DNA of 64,000 nucleotides from Shinella zoogloeoides. GTDB lineage: Bacteria; Pseudomonadota; Alphaproteobacteria; Rhizobiales; Rhizobiaceae. Positions 26,058 through 35,077 of this stretch are shown here, one piece after another (position 1 is the stretch's first letter; every line of letters starts with the position of its first letter). Made by a program: the position numbers and the translations under genes. The stretch covers positions 1,439,501 through 1,503,500 of the forward strand of contig NZ_CP093528.1 in NCBI RefSeq assembly GCF_022682305.1, in the 5' to 3' direction. Below the pieces are notes generated by a model. That model was not told where the DNA came from. It was given only the letters and a program-made list of their open reading frames with translations, and did not search any database.

Positions 26058-26087
26058 CGCGGCACGGCGCCTGCACGAACCGCGGGG

Positions 26088-26489
26088 TCAGGCGATGATA
26101 GCTGTTACGCGAATTTCGATACGCATGGTTGGAAGCCCCAGCGCTTCGATTCCCAACTGCGTCCAGATTGGAGCGCGGTCGGGCATGTAGTGGCGATACA
26201 GCTTGGCCATTGTTTCGTTGATCACGGGAGGGAATCCACCGACGTGATAGGAATTGACGTGGACCACATGCGGCCAGCGTGCTCCGGCGGTCGCGAGCGT
26301 CCGTTCCACGTTCTTGAACGCCTGCTCGATCTCTTCCTCAATCGACTCCGGAATGACGAGATCGTCGTTCCATCCGCCCTGTCCGGAGATCTCCACGCGG
26401 TCACCAATGCGCATTGCCTGAGAATAATGAAGCGCGTCATGCAGGCGCGTCCCGTATCCGGGGGTGATGAAGAATGAAGGTGTTGTCAT
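26088..26489 (-). CDS. RidA-family protein
   Basis: A 133-residue RidA/YjgF-type protein. Family elements are HYSQAMRIGDRVEISGQGGW, EEEIEQAFKNVERTLATAGARWPHVVHVNSYHVG, and the C-terminal APIWTQLGIEALGLPTMRIEIRVTAI, with the conserved Arg (MRIEIRV) and Glu positions. RidA deaminates reactive enamine/imine intermediates; in E. coli it also becomes a chaperone after N-chlorination, which fits the oxidant-stress theme here. ATG 26489 fits the family; a longer in-frame start is not conserved. Convergent with the MFS gene (30 nt). Confidence 0.88.
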   Translation of the reverse strand: MTTPSFFITPGYGTRLHDALHYSQAMRIGDRVEISGQGGWNDDLVIPESIEEEIEQAFKNVERTLATAGARWPHVVHVNSYHVGGFPPVINETMAKLYRHYMPDRAPIWTQLGIEALGLPTMRIEIRVTAIIA

Positions 26490-26595
26490 GAGTTTGCCTT
26501 TGATGAGCCAGGTCAATGCGGCTGCAAGTGACCGTATGCATGCAGAAAGAGATGCAGGGCGTTCGGCACTAGCGCGCCGGCTGCGGTGGAGGGCT

Positions 26596-27045
26596 TTATT
26601 CCACGTCTTCTACGGTGAGGTCCCGGCCGTTGAACTGCACGGTCTCCCCGGCTCGGGCACCCTCGATCGCTTCGAAGATCGGCGCCATCGTGGAAATGCC
26701 CATGAGCTCACGCCCCTGACAGGTAAACTTGCTCGTTGACACCGCGATCACAAAGTGGCGGCCGGACAGCTTGACGACAGCGCCTTCGTTGACGGCCAAC
26801 TTGGGGCCGAAATCGATTGTCCTGAGCTTTTCGAGTTTATCCGCGTAGTCATGGAGCGTGTCATCGAGCGCTTCAGCGAAGTCGCTCGCGACCTCGGCCT
26901 GAGCTAGTTCGTCGTTTTCGATCGGTTCGCTCCGATCGAGCCGAGCGGTAGAGACATAGTCCAGGTAGTTTTCGCGAGCGCTGTGCAACGCTGCTGTCTC
27001 CAGCAAGAGCATAGTTTCTCGTATGTGGTCCTTGTTCCAGTCCAT
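26596..27045 (-). CDS. GreA/GreB C-terminal-domain-like protein
   Basis: A 149-residue protein. The N-terminal half is an acidic helical region; the C-terminal half (~80-149) reads RTIDFGPKLAVNEGAVVKLSGRHFVIAVSTSKFTCQGRELMGISTMAPIFEAIEGARAGETVQFNGRDLTVEDV, which resembles the FKBP-like C-terminal domain of GreA/GreB/Rnk without the coiled-coil cleavage finger. It might touch RNA polymerase, but no function is known. AGGAGG five nt before ATG 27045 sets the start; a GTG two codons upstream is less likely. Confidence 0.72.
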   Translation of the reverse strand: MDWNKDHIRETMLLLETAALHSARENYLDYVSTARLDRSEPIENDELAQAEVASDFAEALDDTLHDYADKLEKLRTIDFGPKLAVNEGAVVKLSGRHFVIAVSTSKFTCQGRELMGISTMAPIFEAIEGARAGETVQFNGRDLTVEDVE

Positions 27046-27132
27046 AATCACCTCCTAATTTTCGATGTTCTTAAAGTTCAGCCTGCAGATGTGTGGGCCA
27101 GGAAGGTCAGCCTTTCCGGCTAAGCGACACCG

Positions 27133-27705
27133 CTATTCGTCGCTGATGACGTCTTCGCCCTGGTATGGAACCCTGATCAGCCGAGCATCTCGAATGATGC
27201 TCGTGACGAGCCAGACATATTCCTGCTCGGCGGTATCGAAGCCGAGGATGCTGAAGGATTGGCCGAAAGGGCATGGCGGGAAGTCTGGAAAGCCTTCGCG
27301 CAGAACGTAACGCTCGGGATCGCTGTGAAACTCGCTCTTGTAGACTTTCCGTAGTCCGTGCTTGCTCGGCGCGTCCTGGTCACCTGCCGGTGCTGTTTCC
27401 CGATGCGCCACAAGGCGCTCGGACAAGTCGCGGGGGCAGATTTCGTGGAACACGTCGAAGGCGTCGATCAACAGGCCTTTATGCTCTGTCGCCGGATCGG
27501 TGATCGCGTAGATGTTGGAGGCATCTTCGCCGTCGTCCCCGCTCTCGAGGCGCAACGCCGCATCGACGCGAATGCTGCATGCATCGAGGGTTGACCCTAG
27601 TTCGAGATCGACGAGATTGCCGTCCTTGACGCGGTATTCGCGGTCATAGCCTTTGGCGATGAATGACTGGACTGCTTCTAGAACATCGGTCACCTGGGAG
27701 GTCAT
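27133..27705 (-). CDS. Hypothetical protein, possible two-part stress protein
   Basis: A 190-residue soluble acidic protein. The N-terminal ~90 residues (VLEAVQSFIAKGYDREYRVKDGNLVDLELGS, then ASNIYAITDPATEHKGLLIDAFDVFHEI) resemble a small family often mislabelled phosphoribosylpyrophosphate synthetase. The C-terminal part (HGLRKVYKSEFHSDPERYVLREGFPDFPPCPFGQSFSILGFDTAEQEYVWLVTSIIRDARLIR) is unfamiliar. No signal peptide or catalytic motif was seen. ATG 27705 is preferred over 27750 because the extra 15 residues look like leader. It lies between the Gre-like gene and corA on the same strand. Confidence 0.6.
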   Translation of the reverse strand: MTSQVTDVLEAVQSFIAKGYDREYRVKDGNLVDLELGSTLDACSIRVDAALRLESGDDGEDASNIYAITDPATEHKGLLIDAFDVFHEICPRDLSERLVAHRETAPAGDQDAPSKHGLRKVYKSEFHSDPERYVLREGFPDFPPCPFGQSFSILGFDTAEQEYVWLVTSIIRDARLIRVPYQGEDVISDE

Positions 27706-27799
27706 GGAAGCACCTTCATCTTGAACTGGATTGGACACGCTCGCGCACAAAGCGCGCTGTGACTCGGCGGCGGACGGAGAAGCTCGCGAAGTGCGTTAC

Positions 27800-28768
27800 T
27801 CATAGCCACTTGGCCTTCTTGAAGCGCATGAACAGGAGAAGGCAGAACACCGCTATCACTCCGAGCACGACGAAGTAGCCATATGGCGTGTCCAGTTCCG
27901 GCATGTGCTTGAAGTTCATGCCATATATTCCGGCGATCGCCGTCGGGACCGTCAAGATCGCCGCCCAGGCCGCGAGCTGGCGAGTGACCACACCGATCCT
28001 TTGCGCTTCCAGAAGGCTGCTGGCCTCGAAGACCGTGGACAGGACATGCAGGAGGCCGTCGACCATGGACTGCACTCGGTGGACATGGTCCGCGACGTCG
28101 TGGAAATATGGTGTCATTTCGGAGCTGATGCAGGGAAAGTGGCCGCGAACGAGCTTTCGCACCAGCTCGGCCATAGCCCCGAGCGTGCGCTGGAACCGCG
28201 TGAGTTCGGACCTTAGTTCGAAGATTCGCGCCACCTCTTCTGGCCCGAGGAAATCGTGCAGCGACCGTCGCTCCATCGCCAGGACGTCGTCCTCGATCAT
28301 TTCGAAGATGGGCAGATACTGGTCGACCACTCGGTGCAAGATCGCGTGCAGCACATAGTCGACACCCTTGCCGAACTGCGTCGGCGATGCCTCGAGTTGC
28401 TCCCGAAGTTTGCCCAGCGCTCCGGCATTGCCGTGCCGCACGGTGATAAGGTGATTGTGACCGGTGAAGATCGCCATCTTGCCGTAGCTGATCCGGTCGC
28501 CGACCAGCTCGGCGGTCTGGGCGACGACGTACAACTCATCGTTGTAGACCTCGAGCTTGGGCGGGCACAGCGGGTGCATGGCGTTGTCGATCGCCAAAGG
28601 ATGGAGGTTATACGTCGTCTGGATCGCGCTGAGTTCGTCTGCGGTGGGCTCGCTAAGCGCGATCCAGCAGAAGCCCGAGCGATTCTCGTTTAGTTCGACG
28701 TGCTCATCGAGCCTGATTTCACGGACTCGCTTACCTTCGTTGTAATAATATGCGGCGATAATGGTCAT
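27800..28768 (-). CDS. corA: CorA-family magnesium/divalent-cation channel
   Basis: A 322-residue CorA. Two C-terminal membrane helices carry the signature YGMNFKHMPELD between them (GMN motif), preceded by the long helical cytoplasmic funnel (SMVDGLLHVLSTVFEASSLLEAQRIGVVTRQLAAWAAILTVPTAIAGIYGMN) and followed by a basic tail (RFKKAKWL). The soluble N-domain spans ~1-240. It forms a pentameric Mg2+ channel. Start ATG 28768 overlaps the stop of the GST gene by ATGA, so it is coupled to it. Why a cation channel joins the Msr/GST unit is unclear. Confidence 0.92.
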   Translation of the reverse strand: MTIIAAYYYNEGKRVREIRLDEHVELNENRSGFCWIALSEPTADELSAIQTTYNLHPLAIDNAMHPLCPPKLEVYNDELYVVAQTAELVGDRISYGKMAIFTGHNHLITVRHGNAGALGKLREQLEASPTQFGKGVDYVLHAILHRVVDQYLPIFEMIEDDVLAMERRSLHDFLGPEEVARIFELRSELTRFQRTLGAMAELVRKLVRGHFPCISSEMTPYFHDVADHVHRVQSMVDGLLHVLSTVFEASSLLEAQRIGVVTRQLAAWAAILTVPTAIAGIYGMNFKHMPELDTPYGYFVVLGVIAVFCLLLFMRFKKAKWL

Positions 28769-29469
28769 GCAGGCCTCGCAGGAATTCGCAGGCCACGCTG
28801 TACAGCCGGTCGCGCCAGCCCGCGTTCGAGCCATGCCTGCACGTTCGAATAGCTGCTTAGGCCGAGGATGTCGCCCGCTGCGTAGAATTCGACCAGCGCA
28901 TTCACCCAGCCAAACGTCGCAATGTCCGCGATCGAGTAATCATCGACAATCCATTCGCGGCCCTCCAGCCGGTGATCCAGGACCCCGAGAAGACGCCTGG
29001 ATTCATCAACAAAGCGCTGCCGAGGTCGCTTGTCCTCATAGTCCTTGCCGGCAAATCGCAGGAAAAAGCCTAGCTGTCCGAAGGTCGGCCCAACGCCCGA
29101 CACCTGAAAGAACACCCAGGCCAGAGTCTCGTACCGCTGGGCGGGTGTTGTTGAGATGAGCTGCCCCGTCTTGTCGGCCAGATAGATGAGGATCGCACCG
29201 GTTTCCCATATGCCAATGGGCTGGCCGTCAGGGCCAGCCGGATCGATGATCGCGGGTATGCGGCCGTTGGGATTCAACGACACGAACGCTGGATCCTTCG
29301 ACTCGTTGTTCGAGATGTCGACGAAGTGGGGCTCATACGGCAGGCCAGTCTCCTCCAGCATCATCGAGACCTTGACGCCGTTGGGCGTGGGGGCCGCGTA
29401 TAGTTGCAAGCGATCCGGATAAGATGCTGGCCAGCGCTGCGTGATGGGAAAGGAGGAGAGGTCTGTCAT
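28765..29469 (-). CDS. Glutathione S-transferase (YghU/nu-class-like)
   Basis: A 234-residue GST. The N-terminal thioredoxin-like domain has LQLYAAPTPNGVKVSMMLEETGLPYEPHFVDI, NPNGRIPAIIDP and GIWETGAILIYLADK (cis-Pro and Glu-Ser/Thr pair binding glutathione); the helical domain starts near ETLAWVFFQVSGVGPTFGQLGFFLRFAGKDYEDKRPRQRFVDE and ends WVNALVEFYA. The APTPNG start matches the nu-class YfcG/YghU group, which uses disulfide-bond reductase chemistry and lacks the usual Tyr/Ser/Cys nucleophile. Coupled to corA. Confidence 0.9.
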   Translation of the reverse strand: MTDLSSFPITQRWPASYPDRLQLYAAPTPNGVKVSMMLEETGLPYEPHFVDISNNESKDPAFVSLNPNGRIPAIIDPAGPDGQPIGIWETGAILIYLADKTGQLISTTPAQRYETLAWVFFQVSGVGPTFGQLGFFLRFAGKDYEDKRPRQRFVDESRRLLGVLDHRLEGREWIVDDYSIADIATFGWVNALVEFYAAGDILGLSSYSNVQAWLERGLARPAVQRGLRIPARPA

Positions 29470-29601
29470 ATCTGGATCCTGGCACTGCGACGGCGGCTGA
29501 ATGGAATGATCTGCTTCAAGGCCGGGTCCGACGACCGCGTCGATTGACGCGGTCGTCGGAGGTTGCGAACCGGATCGGCGCGGCACTGACGGCAGCGAAG
29601 C

Positions 29602-30141
29602 CTATTCCGCTGCAGCCCCGGCCGCAGGGCTCACATCGCCGGCCTCATGCCGCTTTGGAAGAACCCAGTCGGGACGGACGAAGTGGCAGGTGTAGCCGCC
29701 CGGCCGCTTCTCCAGATAATCCTGGTGATCGGGCTCGGCCTCCCAGAACTCGCCGACCGGCTGGACCTCGGTCACCACTTTGCCATCCCACAGCCCCGAG
29801 GCATCCACATCGGCAATCGTATCCTCGGCGACGCGCTTCTGCTCCTCGTCGACATAATAGATGCCCGACCGATAGGAGAGCCCACGATCATTGCCCTGGC
29901 GGTTCAGCGTCGTCGGATCGTGGATCTGGAAGAAGAATTCCAGGATGTGCCGGTAGCTCGTCACTGTCGGGTCGAAGACAATCTCGATCCCCTCGGCATG
30001 CGTGCCGTGATTACGATACGTGGCGTTCGGAATATCGCCGCCCGTGTAACCCACACGGGTCGAGATGATGCCGGGCCGCTTGCGGATCAGATCCTGCATG
30101 CCCCAGAAACATCCTCCTGCGAGAACAGCGCGCTGATGCAT
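29602..30141 (-). CDS. msrA: Peptide methionine sulfoxide reductase MsrA
   Basis: A 179-residue MsrA reducing methionine-S-sulfoxide. The catalytic motif is [11 protein letters not shown] with C11; [38 protein letters not shown] and [26 protein letters not shown] are typical, the last with a resolving-type cysteine (YTCHF). It starts 1 nt after the msrB stop, so msrB-msrA are co-transcribed, and GST-corA follow after 132 nt. A second, similar msrA occurs at 33102-33686 in this same island. Confidence 0.95.
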   Translation of the reverse strand: MHQRAVLAGGCFWGMQDLIRKRPGIISTRVGYTGGDIPNATYRNHGTHAEGIEIVFDPTVTSYRHILEFFFQIHDPTTLNRQGNDRGLSYRSGIYYVDEEQKRVAEDTIADVDASGLWDGKVVTEVQPVGEFWEAEPDHQDYLEKRPGGYTCHFVRPDWVLPKRHEAGDVSPAAGAAAE

Positions 30142-30142
30142 G

Positions 30143-30586
30143 TTAAGCCTCCTCTACTTGATCGAGATATTCACCATATCCCTCGGACTCCATCTCGTCG
30201 CGCGGGATGAAGCGAAGGGACGCAGAGTTGATGCAGTAGCGCAGACCGCCGCGGTCGGAAGGACCGTCCGGGAACACGTGGCCCAGATGGCTGTCGGCGT
30301 GTACCGACCTGACCTCCGTCCGGACCATGCCGTGTGCACTGTCCCGCACCTCGTTCACGTTTGCCGGAACGATCGGCTTGGTGAAGCTGGGCCAGCCAGT
30401 ACCCGAATCGAACTTGTCCGTTGAAGCGAACAGCGGCTCTCCCGACACTATGTCGACGTAGATGCCAGGCTCCTTGTTGTCGTTGTGCTCACCCGTGAAG
30501 GGCCTTTCGGTCCCCGAATCCTGGGTAATCCGGCGTTGCTCGGGGGTCAGGCGGTCAACTGCTGCCTGTGACTTCTCAAACTTCAT
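30143..30586 (-). CDS. msrB: Peptide methionine sulfoxide reductase MsrB
   Basis: A 147-residue MsrB reducing methionine-R-sulfoxide. The catalytic cysteine is C118 in [28 protein letters not shown] is the substrate-pocket signature. The two CxxC zinc sites of zinc-type MsrB are absent ([21 protein letters not shown] has no Cys), so it is the zinc-free form. GGAG six nt before ATG 30586 sets the start; a TTG four codons upstream is not needed. First gene of the msrB-msrA unit; LysR-like motif copy C lies 93 nt upstream. Confidence 0.95.
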   Translation of the reverse strand: MKFEKSQAAVDRLTPEQRRITQDSGTERPFTGEHNDNKEPGIYVDIVSGEPLFASTDKFDSGTGWPSFTKPIVPANVNEVRDSAHGMVRTEVRSVHADSHLGHVFPDGPSDRGGLRYCINSASLRFIPRDEMESEGYGEYLDQVEEA

Positions 30587-30679
30587 GATAGTCTCCAATA
30601 TTTAATCTAGAGAGCTCGACACACTGTCATTTATCTTTGCAGTCATTGCACCGACTATCGCAGTGCGCCCCAGATTTAT

Positions 30680-30709
30680 CCAATACGCTGCGCGTATAGT
30701 TTCCATAGC
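30680..30709 (-). promoter_or_regulatory. LysR-like operator motif, copy C (upstream of msrB)
   Basis: CCAAT, 9 nt, then GTATAGTTTCCATAGC, in the 146-nt gap between the LysR gene and msrB. The adjacent LysR-type regulator is the natural candidate to bind it and copies A and B. Confidence 0.65.
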
Positions 30710-30732
30710 GCCGAAGCTCTTCACGTCGTGAT

Positions 30733-31608
30733 TCAGTTCCACTCATACCGGGCTGCCAGCTGCGCGATGTTCCGTATCTCGACCGTTGCCGTGGAGCCGG
30801 ATACGGTCGCGATCACGACTTCGCGCTCCAAGACAAATCCGTCGATCGGCCGAGTGACGAGGCCTTGCACGGTCGGCGATCGTTCCGGAAGAATGCATAT
30901 GGCGTGGCCGTCAGCGACGACCCGTTGCACCCAGTCCTCGCGATCTGATCGAAAGCGAGGTCGCATGAGCAAGTCCCGTCGCGCGAAGTGATCGAGGATC
31001 CGATCGCGAAACTCGCATTTCAGGCGATCGACGAAAGGAAACTCGAGCAGGTCTTCGCCGCGCACGATCTCGTTGGCAGCCAAGGGATGGTTTGCAGAAC
31101 AGCCGAGCACGAAGCGCTCCCGAAATAGAGGATGCACATCCAGCTTGCGTTCCGGTCTTGTTTCACGCGGCATGATGCACGCGTGGTATTTTCCTGAAAG
31201 CACCTCCGATGTGTCCTCGTTCGACTGGAGCGAGTGCAGCTTGATTTCGATGGATGGCATCTCCGCCAATGCGCTCTCGAAGAATGCCGTAAATTCCTTT
31301 GGTCCGACGGTGGGCGCGACGGCGACATCCAGCACGCGGTGCCCCCCCATCGCCCAGTGCTCCGAGTGATTGCGAACGCTCTTCATCGCGACCACCATAC
31401 GCCGGAATTCTGCCTCGACGTCATGGCCAAGGCCAGTCAGGCGGCTGTTCTTCCCGTCGCGATAGATCAGCGGCCCGCCAAGCTCATCTTCCAAGCGGCG
31501 GATCGCGCGGGTCAGACTTGGCTGTGACACACCGCTCAAGCGAGCGGCCGCTGTGAAATTCAGCGTCTCGGCCAAGTTGATGAAATAGCTGACTTGATTG
31601 AGTTCCAT
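30733..31608 (-). CDS. LysR-family regulator, candidate activator of the msr/dps/molybdoenzyme genes
   Basis: A 291-residue LysR regulator. The N-terminal wHTH is MELNQVSYFINLAETLNFTAAARLSGVSQPSLTRAIRRLEDELGG; the effector domain (~90-285) ends with the usual DGHAICILPE region. ATG 31608 fits the family start. It lies directly upstream of msrB on the same strand. C-terminal effector-domain cysteines are present (residues in HACIMPR and VLGCSANHP and DRLKCEFRD), as in redox-sensing OxyR-like proteins, but the OxyR disulfide pair is not clearly recognisable. Regulatory targets are inferred from the shared motif. Confidence 0.88.
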   Translation of the reverse strand: MELNQVSYFINLAETLNFTAAARLSGVSQPSLTRAIRRLEDELGGPLIYRDGKNSRLTGLGHDVEAEFRRMVVAMKSVRNHSEHWAMGGHRVLDVAVAPTVGPKEFTAFFESALAEMPSIEIKLHSLQSNEDTSEVLSGKYHACIMPRETRPERKLDVHPLFRERFVLGCSANHPLAANEIVRGEDLLEFPFVDRLKCEFRDRILDHFARRDLLMRPRFRSDREDWVQRVVADGHAICILPERSPTVQGLVTRPIDGFVLEREVVIATVSGSTATVEIRNIAQLAARYEWN

Positions 31609-31716
31609 AGTCCTTTGGCCCACGCGCCTGACTGATACCTCTTCCGTGAGACCGCCTTTGGAAAGCAGGTCGCAGAAGTATGCTTGGCGCATATAATCAT
31701 GGTATAGGGGCTTGTC

Positions 31717-31735
31717 TATATGCGCCAGACATATA
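31717..31735. promoter_or_regulatory. MarR-like operator upstream of the hydrolase-OsmC gene
   Basis: TATATGCGCCAGACATATA: half-sites TATATG and CATATA with a 7-nt spacer. It lies in the lysR/hydrolase divergent gap, 101 nt before the hydrolase ATG. Confidence 0.65.
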
Positions 31736-31836
31736 AATGATAGCCTGAGATGACGATTAGCGGTTGGCGGTGCGCTCCGCTCAGCTCCGTCGAAGGTTCT
31801 GAGAGCGCAACCGCCGAGCCGCGTGCTGGAGGTTTG

Positions 31837-33069
31837 ATGGACATGGCAGGAAGATCATTTACGTTTGTCAGTGGGGCTGGCTCTCCGCTTTCCGGGCACC
31901 TCGAACCGCCGGAAGGGACGCCGCGGGGCTGGGCGATCTTCGCCCACTGCTTCACGTGCGGGAAAGACAGTCGCGCCGCTGTTCACATCTCGCGCGCGCT
32001 GTCGCGTGCGGGCATCGGGGTCTTGAGGTTCGATTTCGCCGGGACCGGGATCGGCGGTGGGACGGGAGAACCTGTGAACTTCGCGTCGGACGTCGAGGAC
32101 CTTCGGGCCGCCGCAAAGGCGATGGCGGCGGCGGGCATGTCACCGTCCCTCCTCGTCGGGCACAGCCTGGGTGGCACCGCTGCGATCGTAGCCGCCGCCG
32201 ACATGCCTGATGTTGCGGCGGTCGCGACGATTGGTGCGCCGGCCGACCTTCAGCATATCTTGCGCCTCTTCGGACCGAATGATCTGAACACCATCGCGAG
32301 CGAGGGCGAGGCCTCGGTGGAGATTGCCGGTAGGCCGTTCCTCATTCGCCGAGGGTTCCTTGAGGCGGTTGAGGGGATCGACGTCGAGAAGGCCATTGCC
32401 TCCCTGCGACGGCCGGTGCTGGTCATGCACTCTCCGCTGGATCAGGTGGTCGGCATCGACCACGCGTCGCGCATCTTCGTCGCGTCCAGGCACCCTAAAA
32501 GCTTCATCTCGCTCGACAACGCGGATCACCTTCTCACCGACGTCGCGGACGCGAACTACGCCGCGGCCATGGTGGCGGTTTGGGCGAGCCGCTTTCTCCC
32601 ACCACTCAGCGCGGATCTTCCGCAGGTCGAGGTTGCGGAGGGCGTCGTCGCCACCGAAACTCTTGCAGGGACGTTCCAGCTCAAGGTCCGCAGCGGCGAG
32701 CACACTCTGTTCGCCGACGAGCCAGCATCGGTCGGTGGCCTCGGGACCGGACTATCTCCCTATGAACTCGTATCTGCCGGCCTCGCAGCCTGCACGGTGA
32801 TGACGATGCGTCTCTATGCGAACCGCAAGGGCTTTCCGCTCGAACGGGCGAGCACGACCGTGCAGCACGAGAAGGTGCCGGACATGATGCCACCCGACCG
32901 GTTCACCCGCACCATTGTCCTCGATGGGCCGCTGAGTGATGATCAGCGCGCTCGGATCCTCGCGATCGCTGATCGGTGTCCCGTCGATCTGAGTCTCATC
33001 CGGGGTTCGGACGTGCAGACCGAACTCTTGAGCGCCAGTCAGGCTGCGGATCCCGCGAGGCTGGCTTGA
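31837..33069 (+). CDS. Alpha/beta hydrolase fused to an OsmC domain
   Basis: A 410-residue fusion. Residues ~1-260 are an alpha/beta hydrolase with the nucleophile elbow VGHSLGG (S110), an acid region near [13 protein letters not shown] and a histidine in NADHLLTDV. Residues ~265-400 form an OsmC/OhrB-like domain with cysteines in [18 protein letters not shown] and DRCPVDLSL, the peroxidatic pair pattern of OsmC. OsmC proteins reduce organic hydroperoxides with dihydrolipoyl donors; the hydrolase may release an acid first (inference). GGAGG four nt before ATG 31837 sets the start. This two-domain architecture is widespread but its substrate is unknown. Confidence 0.9.
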   Translation: MDMAGRSFTFVSGAGSPLSGHLEPPEGTPRGWAIFAHCFTCGKDSRAAVHISRALSRAGIGVLRFDFAGTGIGGGTGEPVNFASDVEDLRAAAKAMAAAGMSPSLLVGHSLGGTAAIVAAADMPDVAAVATIGAPADLQHILRLFGPNDLNTIASEGEASVEIAGRPFLIRRGFLEAVEGIDVEKAIASLRRPVLVMHSPLDQVVGIDHASRIFVASRHPKSFISLDNADHLLTDVADANYAAAMVAVWASRFLPPLSADLPQVEVAEGVVATETLAGTFQLKVRSGEHTLFADEPASVGGLGTGLSPYELVSAGLAACTVMTMRLYANRKGFPLERASTTVQHEKVPDMMPPDRFTRTIVLDGPLSDDQRARILAIADRCPVDLSLIRGSDVQTELLSASQAADPARLA

Positions 33070-33101
33070 CCGTGGCGCACACGGAGGAGGGCGAACGGAC
33101 T

Positions 33102-33686
33102 GTGAGCCAATCGCCTACCGGCAATAGGGCGGCCGCGACAGAGCGAGCAATTCTCGCAGGCGGCTGCTTCTGGGGCATGGAGGATTTGCTGCGCCGAGCC
33201 AGGGGAGTCATTTCGACGCGTGTCGGTTACACGGGTGGAGAAATGCCTGATCCGACCTACGCGAGACATTACGGCCATGCGGAAGCAGTGGAAGTGACCT
33301 TCGACCCTTCCGTTCTCGCCTATCGCTCGCTCTTGGAACTCTTCTTCCAGATCCATGACCCCACGACCTACGAGCAACAAGGCAGCGATGTCGGTCCGAG
33401 CTATCGATCGGCGATTTTCTACACCACCGAAGTGCAGAAGGAAGTCGCCCTCACAACTATCGCGGAAATCGAGGCATCAGGAAGCTGGCCTGGCCCGGTC
33501 GTGTCGGAGATCAACCCAGAAGAACCCTTTTGGGAGGCGGAGCCAGAGCACCAAGAATACCTGGTGCGCTATCCTGGGGGCTATAGCTGCCACTTCGTGC
33601 GCCCGACCTGGCGGTTGGACCGCTCAGACGAACGCCCAGCTGTATACTTGACAGAAAGAGTTGATGATGACCGAAACCGTGACTAA
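33102..33686 (+). CDS. Second peptide methionine sulfoxide reductase MsrA
   Basis: A 194-residue MsrA paralogue: [28 protein letters not shown], then [52 protein letters not shown] and [28 protein letters not shown]. It is close to the 29602-30141 copy over its whole length. Start chosen at GTG 33102, preceded by GGAGGAGGG; a GTG at 33072 has no ribosome-binding site. It follows the hydrolase-OsmC gene by 32 nt and overlaps the start of the frameshifted dehydrogenase gene by 23 nt. Two active MsrA copies plus MsrB point to heavy methionine-oxidation load. Confidence 0.9.
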   Translation: MSQSPTGNRAAATERAILAGGCFWGMEDLLRRARGVISTRVGYTGGEMPDPTYARHYGHAEAVEVTFDPSVLAYRSLLELFFQIHDPTTYEQQGSDVGPSYRSAIFYTTEVQKEVALTTIAEIEASGSWPGPVVSEINPEEPFWEAEPEHQEYLVRYPGGYSCHFVRPTWRLDRSDERPAVYLTERVDDDRNRD

Positions 33687-34682
33687 TCAGGCCGCCTGGC
33701 AGAAAGCGCCGGGGCAGCCACTGAGGATCGGTGTCACCGCTCTGCCGCATCTGGCGGCGAACGAGATATTGATCCGCAACGCGGCCATCGCGATCAACCC
33801 ACTCGACTGGATTCTGCAGGACGTCGCGCTTTTGCCATGGCTCGACTATCCCGCGATTCTCGGCAGCGACGTCTCCGGTGAGGTCGCGGCGGTCGGTGGC
33901 GCGGTTCAAGGTCGGCGATCGAGTCATCGGACAGGCGGTCGGGACAACCGTAAATCAACCTGCGCAGGGTGCGTTCCAGCACCACACGATCGTGCTGGAC
34001 CACATGGCGGCGCCGATCCCCAACAACATGGCCTTCGCTGATGCGGCAGTCCTCCCGCTTGGCCTTGGCACCGCCGCAAGCGGGCTCTACGGAACGGACA
34101 CAGTTGGCTCTCGCGCCACCGTTACACTCGCCGACCGCGCGTCCAGAGGTCGTTCTGGTCTGGGGTGGATCGTCGAGCGTTGGCTGCAACGCCATCCAGC
34201 TCGCGGTGGCGTCGGGCTACAGGTGCGTCGCCACCGCTTCGGCGCGCAACGCCGGCCTGTTGAAGGAGCTGGGTGCAAGCGAGGTTCTTGACCACTCGAG
34301 TCCAGCCATCGTGGAAGACGTGATTGAGGCAATGCGCGGGCGCAGTCTCGCTGGAACGCTTCACGCGACCGGTCACATGAAAGACTGTTTTGCCGCAATT
34401 GCGAGATGCGAGGGCTCGCGCCGGGTGGCAGCGACGCTGGCCCCGCCCGACGAGCGTCCATTTGGAGTCGAGGCGACGCACATCTCCGGGACGAGCCTCA
34501 AGGATGACGAGGTTGGTCCAATGATCTACCGCGAATTCCTGCCGCAGGCTCTCGCGGCGCGCACGTTCGTCCCCGCCCCTCCGGCGAAGGTCGTGGGCCA
34601 GGGCCTTGAAATGCTCCAGGCTGCCTTGGAAGCCCTGAAGGCGGGTGTATCCGCAACGAAAATCGTCGTTACCCTGCCTTGA
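33664..34682 (+). pseudogene. Zinc-type alcohol dehydrogenase/enoyl-reductase gene with two frameshifts
   Basis: The coding sequence can be assembled only by changing frame twice. First part (33664 to ~33900) reads QPLRIGVTALPHLAANEILIRNAAIAINPLDW, LDYPAILGSDVSGEVAAVGGAV; the second (~33902 to ~34096) reads RFKVGDRVIGQAVGTTVNQPAQ and LGTAASGLYGTD; the third (~34100 to 34682) reads ARPEVVLVWGGSSSVGCNAIQLAVASGY to TKIVVTLP. Both shifts are net +1. The ancestral product was an MDR dehydrogenase of ~345 residues. It is last in the hydrolase-OsmC/msrA unit. A double sequencing error is less likely than decay, but cannot be excluded. Confidence 0.75.
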
Positions 34683-35077
34683 GTGACCAGCCAGGCGGTT
34701 TTTCGCGTTCGCAGTCTGAGGTGGCCCGCACTTTGCCGATTGGGAAGCTCTACCGGGAAAACGCGCTTGGGACGCGCGCTGCGCTCCTGCCGGAGCATGC
34801 GTTCCCGAAACCTGTTCCCGACTGCTTTTCCCCGAAACTACCTATCGGACATAGAGAAATGGGAATGCAGCGAGTGGTTTGAACGGCCGCTTCCGAAACC
34901 GCGTTCCGATCAATTGAGCGGCTAAAAGTGGGGCGATCACCGACATATTAGAATGAGACCGCCATGCCCGATCGGCCGGCTTGACGCGTAGCCAAAAGAA
35001 TGCGGCTGATGGTAGGCTCGCTGACATTATGAAGCCCGCTATCTGAGCAGCGTTGAGCTGCCGCAATTGCGAGTCTC
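34683..35077. other. Gap with no gene seen
   Basis: About 395 nt between two convergent ends (frameshifted dehydrogenase and MarR1). Short open frames there lack ribosome-binding sites and protein-like composition. No clear terminator or repeat was recognised. Confidence 0.5.

Noticed and set aside
26190..26477. Short plus-strand frame over ridA
   Set aside because: Antisense to a RidA-family gene with clear signature; no independent support.
34683..34925. Short plus-strand frame after the dehydrogenase pseudogene
   Set aside because: Very Arg/Ser-rich, no ribosome-binding site and no protein-like pattern.
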